Shown here in pieces: positions 1 through 9,326 of a stretch of 64,000 bases of DNA; the stretch's first letter is position 1; the number at the start of each line of letters is the position of its first letter. Made by a program: the position numbers and the translations under genes. A model generated the notes under the pieces. It was not told the origin of the DNA. It did not search any database and saw only the letters and a program-made list of their open reading frames with translations. Origin of the DNA: Brevibacillus_H sp041920465 (lineage in GTDB: Bacteria > Bacillota > Bacilli > Brevibacillales > Brevibacillaceae); assembly GCA_041920465.1 (NCBI GenBank), contig JBHGXW010000013.1, positions 1 to 64,000 of the forward strand, given 5' to 3'.

Positions 1-20
1 GGAATCAGAGTCGTCAGATG

Positions 21-59
21 AGAAGCTCCTGTGAAAGGCTTCTATACCCCTGAAAGGGG
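21..59. other. two small stem-loops at the window's left edge
   Basis: Two hairpins follow each other: AGAAGC (21-26) pairs with GCTTCT (38-43), and CCCCT (47-51) pairs with AGGGG (55-59) around a GAA loop. They lead into the GC-rich repeat at 74-115. No gene is visible in 1-205. The role is unknown; the array may be the structured 3' end of a transcript entering from the left. Confidence 0.4.
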
Positions 60-73
60 CGCACAGCGTAGAA

Positions 74-115
74 GGGGCCCCGCCCGACAGTAGCGTAAGC
101 TTACGTCGGGTGGGT
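74..115. repeat. GC-rich stem-loop repeat, copy R1
   Basis: CCCGCCCGAC (79-88) pairs with GTCGGGTGGG (105-114) with one G-U pair, around the palindrome GTAAGCTTAC (95-104). Related copies sit at 21621-21708 and 27682-27785. In R1, R3 and R4 the G-U pair falls in the same place, which suggests a conserved structured element rather than chance. Confidence 0.6.
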
Positions 116-121
116 TGTGAA

Positions 122-205
122 GACTCCCTTCCGTAATGAACTGAACGGACAGTTTTTCATCTCTGAATGCCTTCACGGAACCAAAAGGGACGAAGTCTTT
201 TCTTA
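122..205 (+). repeat. structured intergenic element, copy A (terminator-like)
   Basis: AAGACTCCCTT near 120-131 can pair with AAGGGA...AGTCTT near 185-200, leaving a short bulge. The element ends in a T-rich run (TCTTTTCTTA). The last 19 bases (187-205) recur exactly at 36199-36217, and both copies begin with GACTCCCTT about 85 bases earlier. Read on the plus strand it could terminate a transcript arriving from outside the window. Confidence 0.5.
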
Positions 206-2191
206 CTAGTTTACAATCGTCACATCGTCCGGGTTCGGATGATAGCTCAAATCGTACAGATCCAGGAAAAATTCTTCTCCGGGAGGAAGACCAGGGGTTT
301 CCGCCTCAAAAATTTTGCGGTTGAACTGGATGGTAAGCCGCGACGCAAGGTTATTGGATTTAGCCTCCCGCTTGGTATCAAACTCAATGTAACTGTCGGG
401 GTTAGCGGTCCCTGTTGAGCCGTTTCCTGTTGCAATGCCGCCCTCAATCCGGTTGTAAGAGAAGGCCGAAAATATCTCCATGGATTTCTCGGAATAAAGA
501 AAGGCTGAAAGTGGGGGAATACTTTTCCACCCATCCAAGGAGTGTTTGCTCAAATCAGTCTCTTCCATATATCGGGACGTCAGACTGATCGTACCGGAGG
601 CGATGATCGCCAAATTCTGCTTGTCCAGGTTGCTGATTTCCCGGATCAGTACATCTCCGTCTACATAAATGGTGCCGTTCACCTTAATATCGCCCACGAT
701 GTCCAAATTGCCCTTGATATAAATCGTTCCGGTAAAGGTGAAGGGATCTCCATCATTTCTTTTCGTTGTATCGGGATTAAAAGATCCCAATCGTCCCATT
801 TCAACTGTTGAGATTGCGCGGTTATCACTTGAACCTGTCACTCCGATGAACATTTGATGGAGCGAATTGTACTTGTCACCAGTCAAACGAACAGTAAGCG
901 GAACAGCGGTCATGGTATCGAGATCCACACCGGAATAATCCTGCTGGATAACCAGCTTATCCGAACTTGGCGCGTTTACCAACCGGAATCCTTGGTTTAG
1001 CTCATCTTCGGAAGGAGGATATTTTTCAAAATAAATCGACTCCGACTGGTTTACCGTAAACTCTGAAGCAGCATTTCCGGCAGCAGAGATCTTGCCGCGG
1101 ACGAATGATCCCACGTCATCATGTAAAAAAAGCGGCCGTGCTGTTCCTGTACTTTGCTCCAAAACAGGGGCCTCAAAACCGGGCAGATAAGGCGTATCAA
1201 AAGGTGCGGACAATACGTTTTTGTCTTTATCTGCTTCAGATAAATCGCGAGGCGTAAATTCGTCTTTCAACGACTGTCGGGATGAGATGATGTGATCTGA
1301 CTCTAAAGAAGCAGGCAAAACAGAACCGGTAGTTGGTGCTTCAATCTCCCCCGAATCTTTTCGTGGAACCTGATCCAAGCGGTAAACCGTACCAGGTGTC
1401 AAAGTGCCGCCGGACTCTCTGGCAGACAACGAAATCGTGCCTTCCAGATAAGGCTGGTTGTAACTTGCGGTGTCTGCTTTCCAGACGGCTGTTCCGCCTT
1501 CTTCTTCACTGTAGCGGTATTCTTTTGATGTCACGATGTTGTGGGCTGTGATGTTTCCGATGATATTGCTGCCACCAAACAGCCGCAGTTCTCCCGGGGT
1601 ACTGACCGCATAATGAAAGGGAGCAGGGATCGTGTTGATGTAAACAATAGCGTCCAATCTCACCCTGCGTGGAATCATCCCGACATCCTGACTTCCTCTG
1701 ACTGGCAATCCGATGACAGAGACCTTCAGTTTGCGAACGTACGGCTGACTGTTTGGTTTGGCCGGGTCAGACGTTTCGGTACGATAGGGAATAGTCTGTT
1801 CAATTTGGTAACCGATGGCAAATCCCTGGCGCTCTCCTCCAGGCGAAAGGGGAGGAAGCAGTGTCCGTCTAAACGGGCCATTGCTGCTTGTCATCTTGGA
1901 TGCCACATTATTCAACAGATTGACAATTCCGTCAGTATCGCTTGGTGTGGCTATTGCAGAACTTATAGTTGAGTCCGTAATAGATAATGTATGCTCCAAA
2001 TATTCCTGAAAATAGGCAAGCCCCATGTCCGCAAGCATCTTGCCCTGTACTTCATCCTCGCTAAACGTATGTTGTGTCGCACTTTGCATCGTATAGCTGG
2101 CAATCGCGAACCCCAGTACGGTAAACAGAATCAGGATGAACAGGACAATAATCAGAGCTCCGCCTCTTTCATTGCGCAGTTCTTGCAGCAT
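206..2191 (-). CDS. PilX-like pilus assembly protein, large minor pilin
   Basis: This 661-residue protein probably acts as a large minor component of the type IV pilus. The N-terminus has a short basic leader, then GG at residues 10-11 and a hydrophobic segment at about 12-32. That is prepilin-like, but it lacks the glutamate expected at mature position 5, as in PilX/GspK-type proteins. The remaining 620 or so residues are hydrophilic and look extracytoplasmic, with no motif I recognise. It is the last of three minus-strand genes; its ATG directly follows the stop of the PilW-like gene, so the three form one operon diverging from the pil gene cluster. The PilX call rests on the N-terminus and neighbours. 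Confidence 0.65.
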   Translation of the reverse strand: MLQELRNERGGALIIVLFILILFTVLGFAIASYTMQSATQHTFSEDEVQGKMLADMGLAYFQEYLEHTLSITDSTISSAIATPSDTDGIVNLLNNVASKMTSSNGPFRRTLLPPLSPGGERQGFAIGYQIEQTIPYRTETSDPAKPNSQPYVRKLKVSVIGLPVRGSQDVGMIPRRVRLDAIVYINTIPAPFHYAVSTPGELRLFGGSNIIGNITAHNIVTSKEYRYSEEEGGTAVWKADTASYNQPYLEGTISLSARESGGTLTPGTVYRLDQVPRKDSGEIEAPTTGSVLPASLESDHIISSRQSLKDEFTPRDLSEADKDKNVLSAPFDTPYLPGFEAPVLEQSTGTARPLFLHDDVGSFVRGKISAAGNAASEFTVNQSESIYFEKYPPSEDELNQGFRLVNAPSSDKLVIQQDYSGVDLDTMTAVPLTVRLTGDKYNSLHQMFIGVTGSSDNRAISTVEMGRLGSFNPDTTKRNDGDPFTFTGTIYIKGNLDIVGDIKVNGTIYVDGDVLIREISNLDKQNLAIIASGTISLTSRYMEETDLSKHSLDGWKSIPPLSAFLYSEKSMEIFSAFSYNRIEGGIATGNGSTGTANPDSYIEFDTKREAKSNNLASRLTIQFNRKIFEAETPGLPPGEEFFLDLYDLSYHPNPDDVTIVN

Positions 2192-2953
2192 CTATTCACC
2201 CCTCCGCAAATTATTGACGGCAAAATCAGTTTTCACAAAACGGATATAACTGCTCACCCGGTCAGGATCAGAAGTTGCCTGACGATTTAGTTCGTCGCGA
2301 ATTTCTTGAAGTGAAGCAAATCGCATCTGCTGTCCTTCCTGATCAAAAGCGGCGGTTCCGAATGGTGCGATCACCAGATATAGCATAAGCGATTTATTGT
2401 CCGGTGAGATGCGGAACAATCCACGCACCAGATAGTTTGGACTGTGCGCAAAGACTTGGTCAATCGCGGTAGGTGAAGCAGGCAATTGGAATAGGTAGTT
2501 TTTCCGAGTCAACAGCCATTTGGTAACGTTAGGATTTGTGTTGCTGTCTACGGGCTTCGAGGGATCAACCGGCTCGTACACGCTGGAGCGATTGTACATC
2601 ACAAGGCTATCTGTAAACAGACTGTCCGGTTCCTTCGTATCTACGTCTATGAGCTTCCCCGCTTTCGCGCTTCTGAATATTTCAAGCAACGTTGCAAATT
2701 CCGTCGCATTGCTGACATCCCCCATCTCAAAATAGGTGGCCTCCTGCACTGTCCGCATAACGTCACCAATCACGAAATCCGCTTCATTTCGCAGCGAGGT
2801 TTGTTCCTGTGTCTGGTTATATAATTCCACGCCACGGATGTAGACGGAAGAAAGCGGGATAAAGATCAGCACAAAGATGGTGATGGAGGCAAGCATTTCC
2901 ACCAAGGTTAATCCCCGTTGGTTGTCTATGTATCTCACAATGGTTGTCCGCAT
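2192..2953 (-). CDS. PilW/ComGF-like prepilin-type minor pilin
   Basis: The 253-residue protein has a classic class III prepilin signal: cleavage is predicted after G14 in RGLTLVEM, giving a mature N-terminus with the methylated position 1 (Leu) and Glu at position 5 (E19). A hydrophobic helix of about 20 residues follows. Such proteins are processed by the prepilin peptidase encoded at 12148 and assemble in or prime the pilus. The C-terminal part shows no motif I recognise. It is the middle gene of the minus-strand trio, 4 bases after the PilV-like gene and abutting the PilX-like gene. Confidence 0.75.
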   Translation of the reverse strand: MRTTIVRYIDNQRGLTLVEMLASITIFVLIFIPLSSVYIRGVELYNQTQEQTSLRNEADFVIGDVMRTVQEATYFEMGDVSNATEFATLLEIFRSAKAGKLIDVDTKEPDSLFTDSLVMYNRSSVYEPVDPSKPVDSNTNPNVTKWLLTRKNYLFQLPASPTAIDQVFAHSPNYLVRGLFRISPDNKSLMLYLVIAPFGTAAFDQEGQQMRFASLQEIRDELNRQATSDPDRVSSYIRFVKTDFAVNNLRRGE

Positions 2954-2957
2954 CCGG

Positions 2958-3515
2958 TTAAGGCCCTCCTCTCCTCGGATTGTTAACGGAAGTTTCCAGT
3001 GTTGCCAATATCCTGTTGTTGTTGTCGTTTACCCGCACAATAATGAGAATCATCGGATCGGAGACAAGCGTTGAAGCCGGATCAGATGCAGCAACGGACG
3101 AAGAAGGATAGAAGGAAAGCGAAACCTTGGGCTGATAAATCCGTTCATTCACCTCAACGGCAGGCAGAGCAATCTCGTAATCGGGTGTTGAACTGACAGA
3201 AATTTTTTCGCAAAGGAGCTTAATATCCGCAAAAAGCAATCCGTCTTTCGTACTAAGTGAGACGATGTCGGAATCGCCCGAAAAACCAGTAGCAGTGACG
3301 ATTGAAGAATTTTTGATCGTACCATTGCCAGATCGCCACTCTTCAGCCACCTGACGTGCTAAATTCATCGCCACCATCCTGCTGTCCTGATCACTGGACA
3401 GTTCGAAGCTTCTTACAAGGAAGTTACTTAGCAAGAGCAAAGCGATTGAGAGAATCACGAGGGAAGCAATAACTTCTACCAAGGTAAGCCCTCTTTCGTT
3501 TCGAATATATTTCAT
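2958..3515 (-). CDS. PilV-like prepilin-type minor pilin
   Basis: The 185-residue protein begins with a 9-residue basic leader ending in G9, then LTLVEVIASL with Glu at mature position 5 (E14) and a hydrophobic helix. This is the standard type IV prepilin N-terminus, cut by PilD. The rest is a short globular domain without recognisable motifs. It is the first gene of the minus-strand operon; GGAGG (complement of 3523-3527) precedes the ATG at 3513-3515. A second ATG four bases upstream is out of frame. The PilV call is by position and size. Confidence 0.75.
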   Translation of the reverse strand: MKYIRNERGLTLVEVIASLVILSIALLLLSNFLVRSFELSSDQDSRMVAMNLARQVAEEWRSGNGTIKNSSIVTATGFSGDSDIVSLSTKDGLLFADIKLLCEKISVSSTPDYEIALPAVEVNERIYQPKVSLSFYPSSSVAASDPASTLVSDPMILIIVRVNDNNNRILATLETSVNNPRRGGP

Positions 3516-3548
3516 TCATGCGTCCTCCGCAAAAACATTCTTTCTTTA

Positions 3549-3557
3549 AGTGTAGCA
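3549..3557 (-). promoter_or_regulatory. candidate extended -10 promoter of the minor-pilin operon
   Basis: On the minus strand TGCTACACT (complement of 3549-3557) combines an extended TGn with the -10 hexamer TACACT, about 35 bases before the PilV-like start. No good -35 hexamer is visible, so this is a moderate call. The divergent gene starts at 3753. Confidence 0.4.
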
Positions 3558-3752
3558 CCTGAAAGCAGAAAAAGAATAGACGCTTTCCTGCCAATGGTTA
3601 TGTACAAAATGGAAACCTTGCTTCAATTCTAAGATAGATTCAGACAAGGAAAGAGGATATTGTAGAGAAACGTCGAATATTCTTGGCGGAACGTATACCC
3701 AGGGACTCATTTGGGTCTACACGTAAGAAAATCTTGCCTTTTAGGTGATACT

Positions 3753-5147
3753 ATGGTCCTATCGGGTTTATCCGGTTATTATCTGCTTTATTTTCTTTGT
3801 ACTCTTCTACTCTTCGTCCTCATCCGGCGAAAACTATCAAAAGCAACCCGGACAATCGTGATTTACGCATGCTTAGCCGTTTTGCTTGGAGCAGTTGCTC
3901 CTTTTGCTGTAAAGCTGACAGGTGTGATGTATACGCTGATTTTGTTCTCTCTAGTTATTTTCCTTATTGCTTTACTCATCATGAGAGCAAAGCAGCAAAT
4001 GGATCGGCAGCAAGAAGAATTTGAGACGTTGCTTTCTGATAACATGCTGTCCCTTCCGAATGTCCCTCAAGAAGAGCAGGATAAAGAGTCGCCAGTCTTT
4101 GGCCGTGTTGATAAGTCAGAGACAACGGAACAGCAGGTGTTTGGTCAAGAAGCGATAGATCAAATTCTGTCAGAGTTTTGGCAATCCCAAAAAGAGCAGA
4201 AACCGTCTGATGAACTGTTGCCACTGGATGATCTCTTAACGCCAGATGTTCAAGCTCAATTGGCTTCTTCCAGTGCTTCAGAGAAGATTTCGGACCGGCA
4301 AGATTTGAAATTATCGGATGGGATACTATCGGATTTCCAAACGGATGAGAATACGGCAGCTATAGAGCCAATCAAAACCACAGAGCTTACTGAGACTGAC
4401 TTGGCAACTGATCTACCTGCAGATGTTTCTTTTCAAGCAGAAGAAGACGAGATTGTCTATCATTTTTCTGACGATGAAGAAGAGACGCCTCTTTTACCTG
4501 AAACGGGCATGTTAACGGAAGAAGTGAGTTACCTGGGTGAGGAAAAGGAGCAAGAGCTGTTGGATACCTCTTTCGAAGAACAGGAAGAATGGTCCTTTCA
4601 AGCAGAAGAGGATTTGGTTCCGGAAGAGTTGCCAGAAGAATCGCCAGAAGAATCGCCAGAAGAATCGCCACTAGAAACAGTTGAAGAATGGGCAGAAGAT
4701 TCTTTTGGCAGAAAGCAGGAAGAGCATGCATCCAGGCTAAGCGCTGAGGAGCAAATACTGGTGCAAAAACATTACGAAATTGCATCAGATGCCCTGAAAC
4801 AAAACGATTATCAAACTGCGCTAAGGCACTTGTCAGCGGCATTGGAGTATCCGCTGCCGATTGCGACTCGCTATATGATTACCCGTGATTATGTGAAGAT
4901 GCTGAAACAGATGGGGCTGTACGAACAGGCAATCCACATGCTCAGGTCATTGTTGGCCGAGGCTGCTAATCTTTCATCTAACCGTCATTTAGAAATGGAA
5001 ATCACCCACCATATCAAGTATATTGAGAGTGTTATGAGATTAGTTCGTTTGTACCAGAAACCCAATCTCCCTTGGTCTCTCATACCTCCTGTAATTCTTC
5101 AGGAGGCGAAACAAGCTTGCGAGACCAGACATTTTCAAGAAGATTAA
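3753..5147 (+). CDS. membrane protein with acidic linker and TPR-like C-terminus
   Basis: I do not recognise the family. The ATG at 3753 with AGGTG just upstream is preferred to an upstream TTG in the same frame. The N-terminal 75 residues hold about three membrane helices, followed by a charged segment. A long acidic, low-complexity linker follows; it includes a short in-frame repeat of the type PEES near 4630-4665. The last 120 residues are helical and TPR-like (KHYEIASDALKQNDYQTALRHLSAAL), suggesting protein binding on the cytoplasmic side. It opens the plus-strand cluster that continues into the PRC-barrel, VanW and pil genes, so a scaffold role in the pilus machine is possible but not shown. 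Confidence 0.6.
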   Translation: MVLSGLSGYYLLYFLCTLLLFVLIRRKLSKATRTIVIYACLAVLLGAVAPFAVKLTGVMYTLILFSLVIFLIALLIMRAKQQMDRQQEEFETLLSDNMLSLPNVPQEEQDKESPVFGRVDKSETTEQQVFGQEAIDQILSEFWQSQKEQKPSDELLPLDDLLTPDVQAQLASSSASEKISDRQDLKLSDGILSDFQTDENTAAIEPIKTTELTETDLATDLPADVSFQAEEDEIVYHFSDDEEETPLLPETGMLTEEVSYLGEEKEQELLDTSFEEQEEWSFQAEEDLVPEELPEESPEESPEESPLETVEEWAEDSFGRKQEEHASRLSAEEQILVQKHYEIASDALKQNDYQTALRHLSAALEYPLPIATRYMITRDYVKMLKQMGLYEQAIHMLRSLLAEAANLSSNRHLEMEITHHIKYIESVMRLVRLYQKPNLPWSLIPPVILQEAKQACETRHFQED

Positions 5148-5200
5148 CGGAATGATCAGGCACTGTAGCCGAGAAAGAATAAAAGGAGCGTATCGATCAG

Positions 5201-5938
5201 ATGAAACAGAGCAAAGAAGTTTTGGGCATGCCTATTATCAGCATTATGGATGGAAAAGACATTGGAAAAGTGAAAAACTTTGTGATCAACCCCGATCTTC
5301 GCGGAATAGAGTTTTTAATCGTGCAAAATGATCAGTGGGAATTTGGCATCAAAGCCATTCCGTTTAAACTTGTGGAAGGCTTAGGCGATTATGCCGTCAC
5401 GATTGAGACGGAAGGGTCAGTGATTGATCTTGCCGATATTCCAGTTGCGAATGAGTTGCTCTCCAAAAATATTCAGATCAAAGGAAGCAGAATTATTACC
5501 AAAAAAGGACGTTTGCTAGGACAAGTTGCCGAATATTTCTTCTCGGAAGAAACAGGCAAGATTATCGGATGTGTGCTGGAACAAGACGGAGTAACCAAGG
5601 TTTTGCCGGAAGAATCCGTGCTTACATTTGGTAAAGATATCATGGTTGTCGCTGAAGAGGCTGATAAAACATTGGTGAATCAAAGTGAGTTTCTCTCTTC
5701 CCAAAACAGCGAGCAACAAGAGGAAGCTCCGGCTTTGGTTGAAGCACCGGTTTTGGACGAGGTGGTAGATGCGGAGTTGCTGATGTTGGAAGGAAAAACT
5801 CTGACCAGCGATTTCTATGATGAAGAAGGCAATTTGCTTCTTGAAGAGGGTGGCGCTATCTCCATGAGCTTCCTGGAAAAAGTGAAAGCAATGGGCCGCA
5901 ATAAAATGGTTGAATTATCCTTGAAGGTAAAAGAATAA
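5201..5938 (+). CDS. PRC-barrel domain protein
   Basis: The 245-residue soluble protein has two PRC-barrel-type modules. The first (residues about 3-75) starts SKEVLGMPIISIMDGKDIGKV; the second (about 85-155) has the GRLLGQVAEYFF pattern. A glutamate/proline-rich spacer and a C-terminal segment with LLEEGGAISMSFLEKV follow. PRC-barrels bind proteins or RNA in many settings, so no specific role follows. It sits between the membrane/TPR gene and the VanW gene, in line with the pil operon. The Shine-Dalgarno AAAGGAG lies about 12 bases before the ATG, slightly far. Confidence 0.75.
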   Translation: MKQSKEVLGMPIISIMDGKDIGKVKNFVINPDLRGIEFLIVQNDQWEFGIKAIPFKLVEGLGDYAVTIETEGSVIDLADIPVANELLSKNIQIKGSRIITKKGRLLGQVAEYFFSEETGKIIGCVLEQDGVTKVLPEESVLTFGKDIMVVAEEADKTLVNQSEFLSSQNSEQQEEAPALVEAPVLDEVVDAELLMLEGKTLTSDFYDEEGNLLLEEGGAISMSFLEKVKAMGRNKMVELSLKVKE

Positions 5939-5992
5939 TTTGTCTAACTATAAATGAAATAGGAAAGTGTTGATTGGCGGTGACATGAGCGA

Positions 5993-7624
5993 GTGCTAGA
6001 GAGAAAGTACCTCACACAATTCTCGATTGTGACAGTATTGTTATTTCTGCAAGCTATCGTGTTCAGTTCACTCGCCCTTTTTATTTCAGGAGAATGGCAG
6101 AAAAGTGCGGATTCACAAGAACAGGTATTAGGAGAAATTCGGATAGCCGGACTGACACTGTCCGGATTAAGCCGGCAAGAAGCGGAGCAACGGTTGTTAC
6201 CCGTCGTCCGTCGGATAGCCGTCTCCCCCATTTCCCTTTCATTGGATGGAAACCTGCATCAAATTAATCCTACCAAGCTTAAGTTGACGGTCGATTTGCA
6301 AAAGACACTTGCTGAAGCGATGGAGCTTTCGCGTGAACAATCAGGAATACTCGCTTGGTGGGATCGTTTGTTCGGAGAATCCTTGCCCGTCGAGGTTAAT
6401 CTGAGGCTTGCGTATGATCGCGGGGAACTCTCCAGGCAGGTGATCGAGATCAGCAAACAAATTGATCGAAAAGCGATTCCTGCCACTCTGCGCATATCGG
6501 GCAAATCGGCTGTGGTTGTTCCTGAAGTGGAAGGATATCGAGTGAATGTGGACCAGACCGTAGCCAAAATCGAAACCGCTTTGCAAAAAGGGGGGCAGGC
6601 AACCTCCATACCCATTGTGGTGGAGAAGGATATTCCTGCAATTACCCGGACTACTTTGGCGGGAGCCGACACGTTTTTGGGCGAACAGGAAACAGTGATA
6701 AACGCTGCTGTGCCAAAACGGTTAAACAACGTCGTCAAAGCTGCTCAGTTGTTGGATGGAACGGTATTATTGCCACAGCAGCTCTTTTCTTTTTTGGATC
6801 GTGTTGGCCCGTTTGTCGCGGAAAAGGGATACGAACCTGTCCCTGTTCTGGAAGATGAAGAAATACCTGACGGTGTAGCGGGAGGAGCGACACAAGTAGC
6901 GTCCACCTTGTATGTGGCGGCTGTTAAATCCCATCTTCCCATTGTGGAGAGGCATAACAACAGGCGTCCGGTTGAATTTCTGCCGATCGGCGAGGATGCC
7001 TATGTGGATGGTAAAGAGTTTGATCTTCGGTTTATAAACCGTACTTCTGCCGCAATTTTTATCCATGCCGAGGTCATTAATCAAAAGCTTCGCGTAGCTT
7101 TGTTCGGCGCCACGCCGACAGAAGGGGAAGTAACCCTGGAAATCAAAAATGAAGAGACGTTTCCGCCTGACACGATAGTACGGGTGGACCCGGAACTGCC
7201 GCCAGGCGGAGAGAGAATTGTCAGGATCGGAAAAGCGGGTCTTCGGGCAAAGGTTTACACGGTATGGAAAGACAAAAGCGGAAAAGAGCATAGGGAGTTA
7301 TTGTCTGATAATTTTTATAAGCCACTGCATAATATTATTGCTTCAGGCCCAGGAAAAGAAGGGGAAGAAAACAAGAATCAGGATGCTTCACAGCAGGATG
7401 GAAGCCTCTTTTTGCCTGACACGTCAATCGACAGCTCCGGTTCTTCCGGCAATAACAACAGGAATACCGGCAGCAATGATACTGGCAGCACCGATACGGG
7501 AAGCAGACGCCCGCCTGATATAGACCCGCTTCCCGAGAACATGGCACCAGCACAATCAGGATCTTCGGGCAGCAGTAACTCGGGAGCGAAACAGAAGAAA
7601 CCGGAGATTATTTATCTGAACTAG
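5993..7624 (+). CDS. VanW family protein with putative peptidoglycan-binding domain
   Basis: The 543-residue protein starts with GTG at 5993 behind GGCGGTGA. A single N-terminal membrane anchor (about residues 9-29) precedes a YoaR-like putative peptidoglycan-binding region. The VanW domain follows at about 228-360, with the typical LFSFLDRVGPF and GGATQVASTLYVAA stretches. A G5-like beta module lies at about 370-450, and the last 80 residues are Ser/Gly/Asn-rich. It therefore probably faces the cell wall. It lies 17 bases before pilB, so it is likely cotranscribed with the pilus motor genes and could help the pilus pass or anchor in peptidoglycan. That role is inference. Confidence 0.8.
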   Translation: MLERKYLTQFSIVTVLLFLQAIVFSSLALFISGEWQKSADSQEQVLGEIRIAGLTLSGLSRQEAEQRLLPVVRRIAVSPISLSLDGNLHQINPTKLKLTVDLQKTLAEAMELSREQSGILAWWDRLFGESLPVEVNLRLAYDRGELSRQVIEISKQIDRKAIPATLRISGKSAVVVPEVEGYRVNVDQTVAKIETALQKGGQATSIPIVVEKDIPAITRTTLAGADTFLGEQETVINAAVPKRLNNVVKAAQLLDGTVLLPQQLFSFLDRVGPFVAEKGYEPVPVLEDEEIPDGVAGGATQVASTLYVAAVKSHLPIVERHNNRRPVEFLPIGEDAYVDGKEFDLRFINRTSAAIFIHAEVINQKLRVALFGATPTEGEVTLEIKNEETFPPDTIVRVDPELPPGGERIVRIGKAGLRAKVYTVWKDKSGKEHRELLSDNFYKPLHNIIASGPGKEGEENKNQDASQQDGSLFLPDTSIDSSGSSGNNNRNTGSNDTGSTDTGSRRPPDIDPLPENMAPAQSGSSGSSNSGAKQKKPEIIYLN

Positions 7625-7641
7625 GGGAGGAGGATAAGTCC

Positions 7642-9300
7642 ATGAGCCGCAAGCGTCTGGGTGATATTTTGGTCGAAAGTGGAATTATCACGGAACAACA
7701 GCTGCAGGAAGCTTTGGCCGAGCAGAAAAAATCAAAGCTGAAGCTGGGAGACCATTTGCTTCAGCAGGGCTACATAACCGAACAGCAGCTGATAGAAATT
7801 CTCGAGTTCCAGTTGGGGATTCCTCACGTAAGCCTGTTTCGCTACAAACTGGACACCTCCCTCTCCAGTGTCGTCTCGGAAGACATTGCGAAGCGTTACT
7901 CCCTTGTCCCGTTGAAGCGGGAAGGAAACAAGCTGACCGTTGCGATGGTGGATCCGCTTGACTACTTTGCCATCGACGAGTTACGGTTAAGCACAGGATT
8001 TGTGATCGAGACCGTTATCGCCACCCGGGATGAGGTTCAGCGAGCGATTGCCCGCATGTACAGCATGCAGGGTTCGGTCAAGGAACTGATGGAAGGCATG
8101 GGGGAAGGGGAAGAAATCGAGGAGTCCCGCATCATAGACGAAGATTCCCCGATTGTCCGGCTGGTAAACCAGATGTTCGAGCAGGCTATCCAGTTTCGCG
8201 CCAGCGACATCCATATAGATCCACAGGAGGACGGCATCCGCATCCGCTTCCGTGTAGACGGTGTGCTGCGGACGGAAAGAGTGCTGCCCCGCCATATGGT
8301 GGGAATTTTAACTGCCCGCCTCAAAATTATGGCTAACCTGAATATTGCGGAGCGGCGGGTTCCCCAGGACGGACGGATTCAGCTAAATATCGCCTACAAG
8401 GAGATCGATGTGCGGGTTTCTTCTCTTCCAACAATTTATGGAGAGAAGATTGTCATGCGTCTGTTGGATGTGTCCAATGCGTTGATCGACATCGAAAAAC
8501 TGGGATTGACCAACCGCAATTTGGGGTTTTTCCGGGATCTGATCAGCCGCCCGAACGGAATTTTGTTGGTAACGGGACCTACGGGAAGCGGCAAGTCCAC
8601 TACCTTGTATGCGGCCTTGAACCACTTGAATCAAGAGTCGGTCAACATCATCACGGTAGAAGACCCTGTGGAATACCAACTGGAAGGGATCAATCAGGTG
8701 CACGTCAATGAAGCGATCGGATTGTCATTTGCCTCTGCTCTCCGTTCCATCCTCCGCCAGGACCCGGACATCGTGATGGTAGGGGAGATTCGCGATACGG
8801 AGACTGCCGAGATTGCCATAAGGGCTGCTTTAACAGGCCACTTGGTGTTAAGCACCCTGCATACCAATGATGCCGTCAGCAGCATTACGCGATTGATCGA
8901 TATGGGGATTCCGCCGTTCCTGCTTGCTTCTTCTTTGAACGGAGTGCTATCCCAGCGGCTGGTGCGGCGAATTTGCAAGGATTGCAAGACGGAATATCCT
9001 GCCACTGAACAAGAGAAGGCCCTGTTTGCGCAGCGGGGACTAAAGGTCGAGACGCTTTGGAGAGGAAAAGGCTGCGGAAGCTGCAGCTTGACAGGCTATC
9101 GGGGAAGGGTCGCCGTGCACGAAATTTTCAAAATGGACGATCATTTGCGCAATATGATTACCCAACGTCTGCCTGCGTCTGAATACAAGAAGTACGCGAT
9201 GAAACACGGGATGATCCTGTTGTTTGACGACGGATTGTTGAAGGTGAAACAAGGAATCACCACCATGGATGAAATTTATCGGATTGCCCTTGCCGAATAG
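7642..9300 (+). CDS. pilB: type IV pilus assembly ATPase PilB
   Basis: PilB is the cytoplasmic hexameric ATPase that powers pilin polymerisation. The 552-residue protein has an N-terminal MshEN-type region (RLGDILVESGIITEQQL) and a GspE/T2SSE ATPase core. Walker A is GPTGSGKS at residues 312-319, Walker B lies in DPDIVMVGEIRD, and the T2SE signature surrounds it. Near the C-terminus CKDC and CGSC form the tetracysteine zinc site of assembly ATPases, which retraction ATPases lack. A strong GGGAGGAGG precedes the ATG. It is followed directly by pilT and pilC. Confidence 0.95.
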   Translation: MSRKRLGDILVESGIITEQQLQEALAEQKKSKLKLGDHLLQQGYITEQQLIEILEFQLGIPHVSLFRYKLDTSLSSVVSEDIAKRYSLVPLKREGNKLTVAMVDPLDYFAIDELRLSTGFVIETVIATRDEVQRAIARMYSMQGSVKELMEGMGEGEEIEESRIIDEDSPIVRLVNQMFEQAIQFRASDIHIDPQEDGIRIRFRVDGVLRTERVLPRHMVGILTARLKIMANLNIAERRVPQDGRIQLNIAYKEIDVRVSSLPTIYGEKIVMRLLDVSNALIDIEKLGLTNRNLGFFRDLISRPNGILLVTGPTGSGKSTTLYAALNHLNQESVNIITVEDPVEYQLEGINQVHVNEAIGLSFASALRSILRQDPDIVMVGEIRDTETAEIAIRAALTGHLVLSTLHTNDAVSSITRLIDMGIPPFLLASSLNGVLSQRLVRRICKDCKTEYPATEQEKALFAQRGLKVETLWRGKGCGSCSLTGYRGRVAVHEIFKMDDHLRNMITQRLPASEYKKYAMKHGMILLFDDGLLKVKQGITTMDEIYRIALAE

Positions 9301-9326
9301 AGGGAGACAAGCCGGAGGTGACGCAT

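Noticed and set aside
122..205. T-box riboswitch, suggested by GGGACGAAGTCTTTT
   Set aside because: No specifier loop and no T-box GGTGG core adjacent to the terminator; it is not followed by a tRNA synthetase or amino-acid gene.
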